Below are positions 1 to 7,766 of a stretch of DNA of 30,161 bases, in pieces. The stretch comes from Rhodobacter sp. (lineage in GTDB: Bacteria > Pseudomonadota > Alphaproteobacteria > Rhodobacterales > Rhodobacteraceae), in assembly GCA_013824055.1 (NCBI GenBank), contig PNNE01000458.1, positions 1 through 30,161 on the forward strand, read 5' to 3'. The position numbers were made by a program, and so were the translations under genes. Each line of letters starts with the position of its first letter. Position 1 is the first letter of the stretch. The notes beneath the pieces are model-generated. The model did not search any database, had not been told where the DNA came from, and was given only the letters and a program-made list of their open reading frames with translations.

Positions 1-912
1 GCGCACCATCGGCAGGCCTTCCTTGGTCAGCGTGGTGAAGACCAGCTCGCCCATCTCGCCATCGGGAAGGGGTTCGCCCGTCACCGGGTCGATGATCTCC
101 GGGTAGAAGTGGTCTTCCCAGATGTGCAGGCCGTCCTTCGTCTCTACGCATTCCTGCGCCACGCCGGGACCCATGATTTCCGACAGCCCGTAGATGTCCA
201 CGGCGTGCATGTCGAAGGCTTCCTCGATTTCCTGCCGCATCGCGTTGGTCCAGGGCTCGGCCCCGAAGATGCCGACCTTCAGCGATGACTGGCGGGGATC
301 AAGGCCCTGGCGGCGGAACTCGTCCAGGATCGACAGCATGTAGGAGGGCGTGACCATGATGATCTGCGGCTGAAAATCGGTGATCAGCGTCACCTGGCGC
401 TCGGTCTGCCCGCCCGAGATCGGGACCACGGTGCAGCCCAGCCGTTCCGCGCCGTAATGCGCGCCAAGGCCGCCGGTGAACAGGCCATAGCCATAGGCGT
501 TGTGCAGCATGTCGCCAGGGCGCCCGCCCGCCGCACGGATCGACCGCGCGATCAGGTTCGCCCAGACGTCGATGTCGTTGGCGGTATAGCCCACCACGGT
601 CGGCTTGCCCGTGGTGCCCGAGGAGCCGTGAACCCGGACCAGCCTGGTGCGCGGAACGGCGAACATGCCGAACGGATAGGTTTCCCGCAGATCCTGCTTG
701 GTGGTGAACGGGAACCTGGCGATGTCCTTGAGGGTCTTCAGCTCTTCGGGGTGGACATCGGCTTCGATGAACCGGTTGCGGTAGAAGGGCGAGTTTTCAT
801 AGGCGTGCTTCAGCGACCGCTTCATGCGGTGGAACTGCAACGCCTCGATTTCATCGCGCGAGGCGATCTCGATCGGGTCCAGGTCCTGCTTGCGGGGGGT
901 AAGGTCTTCCAT
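1..912 (-). CDS. paaK: Phenylacetate-CoA ligase, partial (C-terminus beyond window)
   Basis: Activates phenylacetate with ATP and CoA to phenylacetyl-CoA, the entry step of the aerobic hybrid phenylacetate pathway, in the cytoplasm. I read 304 codons from an ATG at 912 to the window edge without a stop; the family is about 430 residues, so roughly 130 C-terminal residues are missing only because the window ends. The adenylate-forming P-loop SSGTTGKPT is visible near residues 97-105, followed by the conserved stretch NAYGYGLFTGGLGAHYGAE and later IYGLSEIMGPG typical of PaaK. A strong GGGAGGA ribosome site precedes the ATG. It lies 30 bp after paaI, on the same strand, so paaG-paaI-paaK read as one operon. 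Identification is firm. Confidence 0.95.
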   Translation of the reverse strand, partial: MEDLTPRKQDLDPIEIASRDEIEALQFHRMKRSLKHAYENSPFYRNRFIEADVHPEELKTLKDIARFPFTTKQDLRETYPFGMFAVPRTRLVRVHGSSGTTGKPTVVGYTANDIDVWANLIARSIRAAGGRPGDMLHNAYGYGLFTGGLGAHYGAERLGCTVVPISGGQTERQVTLITDFQPQIIMVTPSYMLSILDEFRRQGLDPRQSSLKVGIFGAEPWTNAMRQEIEEAFDMHAVDIYGLSEIMGPGVAQECVETKDGLHIWEDHFYPEIIDPVTGEPLPDGEMGELVFTTLTKEGLPMVR

Positions 913-942
913 GCTGTCCTCCCTTGGAACTGCGGTGTCCGG

Positions 943-1392
943 TCAGCCGTCGACCGGAAGATGGGTGCCCTTGACGGTGCGTGACAACCCGCGGAATTCG
1001 GCGATGTGCTGGCCGTCCTGATTGGTGACGCGGACGTCGTAGACGCCGGACCGGCCCTGGCGCGAGATTTCCTGCGCAGCGGCGGTCAAGCGGTCGCCAG
1101 GTCGGCCAGGGGCAAGGTAGGTGATCGAGGCATGCTGCCCGACCGTGCGCTGGTTATAGCCGTTGCAGGCAAAGGCAAAGGCGCTGTCGGCCAGCATGAA
1201 GACATAGCCGCCGTGGCAGGTGCCGTGGCCGTTCGACATCGCCTCGGTCACTTGCATCGACAGGGTCGCGGCGCCGGGGGCCAGATGCTCCAGCACCATC
1301 CCAAGCCGCTGGCTGGCCGAATCACCGTTCCACAGCGCCTGGGCGCTGGCTTCGGCAAGTTCCTGCGGGGTCATTTGCGAGACGGGTTTCAT
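943..1392 (-). CDS. paaI: Hydroxyphenylacetyl-CoA thioesterase PaaI (hotdog fold)
   Basis: A 149-residue hotdog thioesterase. PaaI enzymes hydrolyse ring-hydroxylated phenylacetyl-CoA and other dead-end CoA esters, releasing trapped CoA during phenylacetate breakdown. The family signature is seen around residues 54-75, including HGGYVFMLADSAFAFACN, where Asp69 is the likely catalytic acid; the C-terminal half carries the substrate strand pattern TYLAPGRPGDRL. Length matches the family (about 140-150). The ATG overlaps the paaG stop by four bases (ATGA, 1389-1392), indicating translational coupling. Position between paaG and paaK supports the specific PaaI call over a generic thioesterase. Confidence 0.94.
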   Translation of the reverse strand: MKPVSQMTPQELAEASAQALWNGDSASQRLGMVLEHLAPGAATLSMQVTEAMSNGHGTCHGGYVFMLADSAFAFACNGYNQRTVGQHASITYLAPGRPGDRLTAAAQEISRQGRSGVYDVRVTNQDGQHIAEFRGLSRTVKGTHLPVDG

Positions 1393-2183
1393 TTGCCGGT
1401 GAACCTTGCGGGGCGCTTTTCCAGGAAGGCGGTGACGCCCTCGGCATAGTCCGCGCTGCGTCCGGCCTGCTGTTGCAGGTCGCGTTCCATGTCGAGCTGT
1501 GCGTCGAAAGAGGTCGTCGCGGCGGCCTGGATCAGCCGCTTGGTCAGGCCAAGGCCCAACGTTGGCCCCGCGGCCAGCGATTCGGCCAGCATGGTCGCCT
1601 CGGCCATCAGGTCGGCATCGTCCACGGCCTTCCAGATCAGCCCCCAGTCGGCGGCCTTGTCGGCGGGCAACGGCTCGGCCGTCAGGGCCAGCGCCTTGGC
1701 ACGCGGTTCGCCAAGGATGCGCGCCAGCGACCAGCTGCCGCCCGCGTCCGGGATCAGGCCGATCCTGGCGAAGGCCTGGATGAACCGGGCGGATTTCGCC
1801 GCCAGCACGATGTCGCAGGCGAAGGCGATGTTCGCGCCAGCGCCCGCCGCCACGCCGTTCACCGCACAGATGACCGGCTTCTCCAGCTGGCGAATCAGCC
1901 GCAGCGTCGGGTTGTAGAATGTCTCCAGCGTGCGGCCCAGGTCCGGGGCCGGTCCACCCTTGCGCGGATCGCGGTCGCCAAGGTCCTGCCCGGCGCAGAA
2001 GCCGCGGCCTGCCCCGGTCAGCAGGACGGCGCGCACCGCTTCATCGTCATGCGCGCGCTGGATCTGGGTGCGCAGCGCCAGATGCATGTCCTCGTTGAAG
2101 GAATTCAGCTTGTCGGGCCGGTTCAGGGTCAGGCGCAGGACGCCTGCCGCCAGGCTGGCCAGAACGGTGTCGGATGCGATCAT
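1389..2183 (-). CDS. paaG: Ring-1,2-epoxyphenylacetyl-CoA isomerase (enoyl-CoA hydratase/isomerase family)
   Basis: Predicted to isomerise the ring-1,2-epoxide of phenylacetyl-CoA to oxepin-CoA. The protein is 264 residues, normal for a crotonase. Visible features are the CoA-binding loop near residues 57-67 (GAGRGFCAGQD), the oxyanion-hole region CAVNGVAAGAGANIAFACD at 106-124, and IPDAGG at 144-149, where Asp146 matches the catalytic Asp of PaaG-type isomerases. The reading frame stays open far upstream, to about 3374, but that part is antisense to paaN. I chose the ATG at 2183 because a GGGGGAG ribosome site precedes it and the crotonase fold starts there. It is the first gene of the leftward paa operon and is divergent from paaN. 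Confidence 0.93.
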   Translation of the reverse strand: MIASDTVLASLAAGVLRLTLNRPDKLNSFNEDMHLALRTQIQRAHDDEAVRAVLLTGAGRGFCAGQDLGDRDPRKGGPAPDLGRTLETFYNPTLRLIRQLEKPVICAVNGVAAGAGANIAFACDIVLAAKSARFIQAFARIGLIPDAGGSWSLARILGEPRAKALALTAEPLPADKAADWGLIWKAVDDADLMAEATMLAESLAAGPTLGLGLTKRLIQAAATTSFDAQLDMERDLQQQAGRSADYAEGVTAFLEKRPARFTGK

Positions 2184-2237
2184 GATAACTCCCCCGTCCG
2201 CTGTCCCGGACGTCCTGAAAAAGTTCTTGCATAAACC

Positions 2238-2249
2238 GACCGGCCGGTC
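2238..2249. promoter_or_regulatory. Candidate operator: 12-bp palindrome between paaG and paaN
   Basis: GACCGGCCGGTC is a perfect inverted repeat located centrally in the 111-bp gap between the divergent paaG and paaN starts, within the longer stretch AAACCGACCGGCCGGTCAAT. Perfect dyads of the form ACCGACCG...CGGTCNNT are typical of TetR-family operators, and phenylacetate genes in many proteobacteria are controlled by the TetR-type repressor PaaR, which responds to phenylacetyl-CoA. The dyad itself is seen; its assignment to PaaR is inference, since no regulator gene lies in the window. Core promoter elements around it are weak by eye. Confidence 0.5.
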
Positions 2250-2294
2250 AATGTTAAACCCGTCGGGGATGGGAGCCCCTGGCAGGAGGACAGC

Positions 2295-3932
2295 ATGTCG
2301 GATTTCTTCGGCCTTCACCGGACGACGCTTGAGGCGGCCGTCACGGCCCTTGCATGCCGCGAATACTGGACGCCCTATCCCGAGGTGCCCAGCGGCAAGA
2401 TCTATGGCGAGACCGCCAAGGCCGAGGGCGAGGCCGCCTTTACCGCGCTGATGGGGCAGGACTTCGACCTGCCGGGTCATCCGGGGCAAGCCAGGGCAGG
2501 GGCCGAGGTGTCGCCCTTTGGCCCGACCCTTGGCATCCGCTACCCCGCCGCGACCCCCGACCAGCTGATCGTCGCCGCGACCGCTGCCGCGCCTGCGCTG
2601 GCCGCCGCCTCGCCGCAAGTCCGGGTGGGCGTCTGCATCGAGGCGCTGGCCCGCCTCAACCGGCACAGCTTCCTCATCGGCAACGCCACCATGCACACCA
2701 CCGGCCAGGCCTTCGCGATGGCCTTCCAGGCGGGCGGTCCGCATGCCCAGGACCGCGGCCTGGAAGCCGTCGCCGCCGCCTATGCCGAGATGACCCGCTT
2801 CGCCGCCCAGGCCCGCTGGGAAAAGCCGCAGGGCAAGGCCGCCCCGATCGTGATGCAGAAGTCCTGGACGCTGCGGCCCGCCGGGATCGCGCTGACCATC
2901 GGCTGCAACACCTTCCCGACCTGGAACTCCTACCCTGGGCTTTTCGCCAGCCTTGCGACCGGCAATCCGGTGATCGTGAAGCCGCATCCCCGCGCGATCC
3001 TGCCGCTGGCGCTGACCGTCCGCGTGCTGCGCGAAGTGCTGGCAGAGGCGGGCCTTCCCGCCGATGCGGTCCTGCTGGCTGTCGACGAACCCGGCGCCGA
3101 GATCACCAAGACCCTCGCCACCCGGCCCGAGGTGAAGCTGATCGACTATACCGGCTCTTCGGCCTTCGGCGGGTGGCTTCGTGACAATGCCCGCCAGGCC
3201 CAGCTTTTCACCGAGGAAGCCGGCGTCAACAGCGTCGTCATCGCTGCCACCAGCGACCTTGACGGCATGTGTGCGAACCTTGCCTTCGCGCTGTCGCTGT
3301 ATTCGGGCCAGATGTGCACCTCGCCGCAGAACCTGTATGTCCCGGCAGGGGGCATCGAGACCGACAAGGGCCACAAGTCGTTTGACGAGGTCGCCAGCGC
3401 GCTGGTCGTCGCCATCGACGGTCTGCTTTCCGACCCCGCCCGCGCGGCGGGCATCTGCGGCGCCATCGCCAACCCGGCAACCCAGGCCCGGGCCGAGTCA
3501 GCCGCCGCGATCGGTCGCGTCCTGCGGCACGGCGCGGCGCGGGGCGAGCCCGGCCCGCTGCTGCTGGCCGTGGACGCCCATGACACCGCCGCCGCACAGG
3601 AATGTTTCGGCCCCGTCGCCTTCCTGATCGCCACCACGGACGCCGACGCCGGAATCGCGCAAGGCGCCAATCTCGCGGCCGAAAAGGGTGCCATCACCGC
3701 GGCGCTCTACGACACCGACGAAGCCCGCATCGCCCGCGCCGAGGCGGCCTTTGCGCAGGCCGGGGTGAACCTGTCGATCAACCTGACCGGCAACATCTTC
3801 GTCAACCAGTCCGCGGCCTTCAGCGACTTTCACGTCACCGGGGCCAACCCTGCGGGCAACGCAAGCCTTACCGACACCGCCTTCGTCGCCACCCGCTTTC
3901 GCCGGGTGATGTCGCGCCGGCTGGCGGCCTGA
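2295..3932 (+). CDS. paaN: Phenylacetate degradation aldehyde dehydrogenase PaaN
   Basis: A 545-residue member of the aldehyde dehydrogenase superfamily, PaaN subtype. It is thought to oxidise the semialdehyde formed after opening of oxepin-CoA, the role filled in E. coli by the dehydrogenase half of PaaZ; here there is no fused MaoC-type hydratase domain. Visible: NAD-binding stretch NPVIVKPHP, the GSSAFGGWL turn (GSTxxG equivalent), the general-base region FTEEAG (Glu307 or 308) and the catalytic cysteine Cys341 in GQMCTSPQN, followed by ECFGP near the C-terminus. An AGGAGG site at 2284-2289 fixes the start. It leads the rightward operon. A separate hydratase would be needed for ring opening. 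Confidence 0.92.
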   Translation: MSDFFGLHRTTLEAAVTALACREYWTPYPEVPSGKIYGETAKAEGEAAFTALMGQDFDLPGHPGQARAGAEVSPFGPTLGIRYPAATPDQLIVAATAAAPALAAASPQVRVGVCIEALARLNRHSFLIGNATMHTTGQAFAMAFQAGGPHAQDRGLEAVAAAYAEMTRFAAQARWEKPQGKAAPIVMQKSWTLRPAGIALTIGCNTFPTWNSYPGLFASLATGNPVIVKPHPRAILPLALTVRVLREVLAEAGLPADAVLLAVDEPGAEITKTLATRPEVKLIDYTGSSAFGGWLRDNARQAQLFTEEAGVNSVVIAATSDLDGMCANLAFALSLYSGQMCTSPQNLYVPAGGIETDKGHKSFDEVASALVVAIDGLLSDPARAAGICGAIANPATQARAESAAAIGRVLRHGAARGEPGPLLLAVDAHDTAAAQECFGPVAFLIATTDADAGIAQGANLAAEKGAITAALYDTDEARIARAEAAFAQAGVNLSINLTGNIFVNQSAAFSDFHVTGANPAGNASLTDTAFVATRFRRVMSRRLAA

Positions 3933-3970
3933 CCCCTGACCACCACCGAAACTCTCTGGGAGGAGACCCA

Positions 3971-5101
3971 ATGAAGACGTTCCTGACCACCACCGCCCTG
4001 ATCGCCCTTGCCCTTCCGGCACTGGCCGAAATCAGGATCGGCGCCTCGATCTCGGCCACCGGCCCGGCCGCCTTTCTGGGCGACCCGCAGCACAAGACCC
4101 TGGAAATGCTGGTCGAGGACCTGAACGCCAAGGGCGGCATCAACGGCGAGCAGATCGTCCTGGTCGCCTATGACGACGGTGGCGACCCGAACAAGGCCCG
4201 CACCTTCGCCACCCGCCTGGTGGAAGACGATGAGGTCGTCGCCATCATCGGCGGCACCACCACCGGCACCACCATGTCGATCCTGGCCGTGACCGAAGAG
4301 GCCCAGATCCCCTTCATCTCGCTGGCCGGGGCCATCGACATCGTCAAGCCGGTCAAGCCCTTTACCTTCAAGACCCCGCACACCGACCGCATGGCCTGCC
4401 AGAAGATCTTCGAGGACATGCAGAAGAACGGCATCACCAGGATCGGCATGATCTCGGGCACCGACGGCTTCGGCGCCTCGATGCAGGCGCAGTGCAAGGA
4501 CGTCGCCCCGGACTATGGCATCGAGATCATTGCGGACGAGACCTATGATCCCAAGGACGCGGACATGACCGCGCAGCTGACCAAGATCAAGGGGACCGAG
4601 GGCGTGCAGGCGATCCTGAACCCCGGCTTCGGTCAGGGCCCGTCGATCGTGACCCGCAACGTCAGGCAGCTTGCCATCGACCTGCCGTTCTACCAGTCGC
4701 ATGGCGTCGCCTCGGACGGGTTCATCGAACTGGCAGGGGCCGAAGCGGCCGAAGGCGTGCGTCTGCCGGGCACCGCGCTTCTGGTCGCCGGCCTGCTGGC
4801 CGCCGACGATCCGCAGAAGCCGGTCGTCGATGCCTACAAGGCGATGTTCGAGGCAAAGACCGGCACCCCGGTCAGCACCTTCGGCGGCTATGCCCATGAC
4901 GCCTTCCTGATCCTGACCGACGCCATGGCCCGCGCCGGTTCGACCGAGCCCGCCGCGGTCCGCGACGCCATCGAGGCGACCGCTGGTCTGGCTGGCACCA
5001 CCGGCATCTACACCTTCTCTCCCGAGGACCATCTGGGTCTCGACCTCAGCGCCTTCCGCATGCTGGAGATCCAGGGCGGCAAGTGGACTCTGGTCGAGTG
5101 A
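3971..5101 (+). CDS. Periplasmic substrate-binding protein of HAAT-type ABC transporter
   Basis: A 376-residue type I periplasmic binding protein of the LivJ/LivK class. A classical signal peptide (hydrophobic run ending ALPALA, cleavage after about residue 19, no lipobox cysteine) is followed by IRIGASISATGPAAFLG, the usual first strand, and then LNAKGGINGEQI and YDDGGDPNKA, hallmarks of the family. The frame is open further upstream, but the ATG at 3971 has a GGGAGGAG ribosome site and starts the signal peptide. Placement between paaN and a CoA-dehydrogenase of the same pathway suggests the ligand is phenylacetate or another aromatic acid rather than leucine; this is inference from context. 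It is the first gene of a five-gene transporter set. Confidence 0.9.
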   Translation: MKTFLTTTALIALALPALAEIRIGASISATGPAAFLGDPQHKTLEMLVEDLNAKGGINGEQIVLVAYDDGGDPNKARTFATRLVEDDEVVAIIGGTTTGTTMSILAVTEEAQIPFISLAGAIDIVKPVKPFTFKTPHTDRMACQKIFEDMQKNGITRIGMISGTDGFGASMQAQCKDVAPDYGIEIIADETYDPKDADMTAQLTKIKGTEGVQAILNPGFGQGPSIVTRNVRQLAIDLPFYQSHGVASDGFIELAGAEAAEGVRLPGTALLVAGLLAADDPQKPVVDAYKAMFEAKTGTPVSTFGGYAHDAFLILTDAMARAGSTEPAAVRDAIEATAGLAGTTGIYTFSPEDHLGLDLSAFRMLEIQGGKWTLVE

Positions 5102-5108
5102 TCCACCC

Positions 5109-5144
5109 GCCGCGCCCCTGACCCTGGGGCGCGGCAACCCTTTT
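5109..5144 (+). terminator. GC hairpin after the binding-protein gene (attenuating terminator or mRNA stabiliser)
   Basis: Perfect 10-bp stem: GCCGCGCCCC (5109-5118), 7-base loop, GGGGCGCGGC (5126-5135), followed by AACCCTTTT. It lies between the binding-protein gene and the first permease gene, in a 66-bp gap. The short T run is weak for full termination, so partial read-through or protection of the upstream mRNA, giving more binding protein than permease, is the likely role (inference). Confidence 0.7.
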
Positions 5145-5167
5145 CGGGCCATCGGGGGCTGGGACGC

Positions 5168-6040
5168 ATGTCGGAACTTCTGCAATTCCTTCTGTCCGGG
5201 GTGACGGTCGGCGCGGTCTATGCGCTGGTCGCCCTGGGTTTCACCATCATCTACAACGCCTCTGACGTGGTGAACTTCGCCCAGGGCGAATTCGTCATGC
5301 TGGGCGGGATGATCACGGTCATGACCTATCTCGCCGGCGCGCCGCTGCCGCTGGCCGCGCTGGTCGCCGTGGTGGCAACCGCCGCCCTGGGGGTGGCGAT
5401 GAACAAGCTGGCCATCGAACCCGCCCGAGGCGCGCCGGTCGTGTCGCTGGTCATCATCACCATCGGGGTCTCGATCTTCATCCGGGGCGCGGCGCAGCTG
5501 GTCTTCGGCAAGCAGATCCACACCTTCCCCGCCTTTTCCGGCGATGACCCGATCCGCATCATGGGCGCGACGATCCTGCCGCAAAGCCTGTGGGTGATCG
5601 CGGGTTCGGTCGCGGTCTTTATCGGGTTGTGGCTGTTCTTCACCCGCACGCTTCTGGGCCGCGCGGTGCTGGCGACCTCGAACAACCGGCTGGCCGCGCA
5701 GCTGGTGGGGATCAACACGCCCTTCGTGATGACCCTGTCCTTCGCCATGTCCGCCGGGATCGGCGCCCTGGCGGGAGTCCTCGTGACCCCGATCACCATG
5801 ACCTCTTACGACGTGGGCCTGGCCTTCGCGCTGAAGGGCTTTGCCGCCGCCATGCTGGGCGGCATGGGCAACCCCAAGGGCGCGCTGGTGGGCGGCTTCC
5901 TGCTGGGCGTGCTGGAGGGGCTGACAGCCGGATACATCAGTTCCCAGTACAAGGATGCCGCGGCCTTCATCGTGATCCTGGCGGTCCTGTTCTTCATGCC
6001 GCAGGGCCTGTTCGGCAGCAAATCGACGGATCGGGTGTGA
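5168..6040 (+). CDS. HAAT-type ABC transporter permease (LivH-like)
   Basis: A 290-residue inner-membrane permease with many hydrophobic segments, matching LivH in length. The N-terminal motif LSGVTVGAVYALVALGFTIIYNASDVVNFAQGEFVMLGGM is diagnostic of the family: a first membrane span followed by the conserved NFAQGEF. The cytoplasmic ATPase-contact region is near residues 165-190 (RTLLGRAVLATSNNRLAAQLVGI), and LGGMGNPKGALVGGFLLGVLEG follows. It pairs with the next permease to form the channel. The stop is two bases before the next ATG, so the two are tightly coupled. Confidence 0.92.
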   Translation: MSELLQFLLSGVTVGAVYALVALGFTIIYNASDVVNFAQGEFVMLGGMITVMTYLAGAPLPLAALVAVVATAALGVAMNKLAIEPARGAPVVSLVIITIGVSIFIRGAAQLVFGKQIHTFPAFSGDDPIRIMGATILPQSLWVIAGSVAVFIGLWLFFTRTLLGRAVLATSNNRLAAQLVGINTPFVMTLSFAMSAGIGALAGVLVTPITMTSYDVGLAFALKGFAAAMLGGMGNPKGALVGGFLLGVLEGLTAGYISSQYKDAAAFIVILAVLFFMPQGLFGSKSTDRV

Positions 6041-6042
6041 CC

Positions 6043-6999
6043 ATGCGAATGACCGCCAAATCCGCCACCCTGCTGGCCCTTGTCATCCTGATCGCGCTGG
6101 CCCCGGTGTTCTTCCCCTCGGGCTTTTACTACCGCGTCGGCGCGCTGGTCTTCGTCAACGCGCTGGCCGTCATCGGCATCGTGATCCTGACCGGCTGGGC
6201 CGGGCAGGTCAGCCTTGGCCACGCCGGCTTTGCCGGGATCGGCGCCTATGCCTGCGCGCTGGCCCCGGTGCACTGGGGCATCCATCCCGCGCTTGCCGTC
6301 TTGCTGGGGGCCGCCATCTCGGCGGTTCTTGCCTGGCTGGTCGGTCGCCCGATCCTGCGGCTGAAGGGCTACTACCTTGGCGTCGCCTCGCTTGGCATGG
6401 GCATCCTGATCGCGATGGTCCTGAACAACGAGCGCTGGCTGACCCGCGGCCCCGACGGGATCGAGGTCCCCGAGCTTGGCCTGCGCGCCGTGCTGAAGGA
6501 TGCGGGGCTGGACCTGTCGAACGGCCAGTTCTGGTACTTCTTCTGCGGCATCGTCCTGATCCTCGGTGCCTGGCTGGCGCTGAACCTGCGCGACAGCGCC
6601 ACCGGCCGGGCCTTGCGCGCCCTGCACGGCTCGGAGGTTGCGGCCCGCACTGTCGGCATGGATGTCGCCAGGCTGAAGCTGCACGCCTTCGTGATCTCGG
6701 CCGTCTATGCGTCGATCTCGGGCTCGCTGCTGGCCTTGCAGAACAAGTTCATCACGCCGGACGTGGCAGGCTTCATGCACTCGGTCGAGATGGTGACGAT
6801 GGCGGTGCTTGGTGGCGTCGGCTCGGTCGCGGGCGCAATCTTCGGCGCGGCGGTGCTGACCCTGCTGCCGCAGCTGCTGACGATCTTTGCCGAATACGAA
6901 CAGCTGGTGCTGGGCCTGGTGATGGTGCTTGTGATGATCTTCCTGCGCGAAGGTGTCGTCCCGTCGATCCTGCGCAAGATCCGGGGGAGCGGCGAATGA
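6043..6999 (+). CDS. HAAT-type ABC transporter permease (LivM-like)
   Basis: A 318-residue second permease. It carries the LivM hallmark ILTGWAGQVSLGHAGFAGIGAYACA near residues 50-72, RLKGYYLGVASLGMG near 106-120, and the ATPase-contact loop RDSATGRALRALHGSEVAARTVGMDVARLKLHAFVISA near 185-220, followed by GVGSVAGAIFGA. The frame is open upstream, where it only overlaps livH in another frame; the ATG at 6043 gives the normal family length. The stop overlaps the next gene's start (ATGA at 6996-6999). Part of the same importer as the binding protein at 3971. Confidence 0.92.
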   Translation: MRMTAKSATLLALVILIALAPVFFPSGFYYRVGALVFVNALAVIGIVILTGWAGQVSLGHAGFAGIGAYACALAPVHWGIHPALAVLLGAAISAVLAWLVGRPILRLKGYYLGVASLGMGILIAMVLNNERWLTRGPDGIEVPELGLRAVLKDAGLDLSNGQFWYFFCGIVLILGAWLALNLRDSATGRALRALHGSEVAARTVGMDVARLKLHAFVISAVYASISGSLLALQNKFITPDVAGFMHSVEMVTMAVLGGVGSVAGAIFGAAVLTLLPQLLTIFAEYEQLVLGLVMVLVMIFLREGVVPSILRKIRGSGE

Positions 7000-7766
7000 C
7001 CCTTTTGTCGATCGAGGGGCTGGGCATCAGCTTCGGGGGCCTCAAGGCCGTAAGCGACGTGTCCTTCGGCGTGAAGCCGGGCGAGGTCGTTTCGGTCATC
7101 GGGCCGAATGGCGCGGGCAAGACCACGCTGTTCAACATGATCTCGGGCGTCTATCTGCCGGGGTCGGGCAAGGTGATGCTGAACGGCGAGGACGTGACCG
7201 CGATGCCCCCCCACCTTCTGGCGCGACGCGGCATGTGCCGGACGTTCCAGAACCTGCAGGTCTTCCAGTCGATGACGGTGCTGGAGAACACCATCGCGGG
7301 CTATCACCTGCAGGAAAGCGGCTCCGTGCTGGCCGATATCCTGAACCTTCCCGCCGCGCGCCGCCGCGCAAAGCAGGCCGAGGCCGGCGCGCGCGAGCTG
7401 CTCAGGCGTGTCGGGCTGGAACGCGCGGCCGAACGCGAGGCGGGCAGCCTGTCCTACGGCTCGCTCAAGCGGCTGGAGATTGCCCGCGCGATGGCGCTGA
7501 ACCCCAGGGTCCTGCTGCTGGACGAACCCGCCGCGGGCTGCAACGCGGTCGAGACCGAAGAGATCGACCGCCTGATCGCGGAAATCGCCGCCTCGGGCGT
7601 GGCGATCCTGCTGGTGGAGCATGACATGAAGCTGGTGATGCGGATTTCCAACCACATCGTCGTTCTGGACCACGGCGAGAAGATCGCCGAGGGCGACCCG
7701 GCCTCGGTCAGCCGGAACCCTGCCGTCATCGCTGCCTATCTGGGGGCCGAAAATGCTGCTGGTTGA
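6996..7766 (+). CDS. HAAT-type ABC transporter ATP-binding protein (LivG-like)
   Basis: A 256-residue ABC ATPase energising the importer from the cytoplasmic face. Walker A is GPNGAGKTT at 36-44, Q-loop TFQNLQVF is near 84-91, Walker B is LLLDEPAAG near 170-178, and the switch histidine is in VEHDMKLV. The signature motif reads LSYGSLKRLEIARAMA rather than the canonical LSGGQ; LSYG variants are common in LivG-type proteins. LivG-type C-terminal text (HGEKIAEGDPASV...VIAAYLG) is present. It overlaps the preceding gene by 4 bp and the next by 14 bp. Confidence 0.93.
   Translation: MTLLSIEGLGISFGGLKAVSDVSFGVKPGEVVSVIGPNGAGKTTLFNMISGVYLPGSGKVMLNGEDVTAMPPHLLARRGMCRTFQNLQVFQSMTVLENTIAGYHLQESGSVLADILNLPAARRRAKQAEAGARELLRRVGLERAAEREAGSLSYGSLKRLEIARAMALNPRVLLLDEPAAGCNAVETEEIDRLIAEIAASGVAILLVEHDMKLVMRISNHIVVLDHGEKIAEGDPASVSRNPAVIAAYLGAENAAG

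Noticed and set aside
2184..3374. N-terminal extension of paaG to 661 residues
   Set aside because: The extra part is antisense to paaN and unlike any crotonase; a ribosome site supports the ATG at 2183.
3602..3970. N-terminal extension of the binding protein to 499 residues
   Set aside because: It overlaps paaN out of frame and would bury the signal peptide; GGGAGGAG marks the start at 3971.
3830..5584. Minus-strand frame of 584 codons opposite the binding-protein gene
   Set aside because: Antisense shadow with repeated Asp/Gly/His/Arg text; no recognisable domain.
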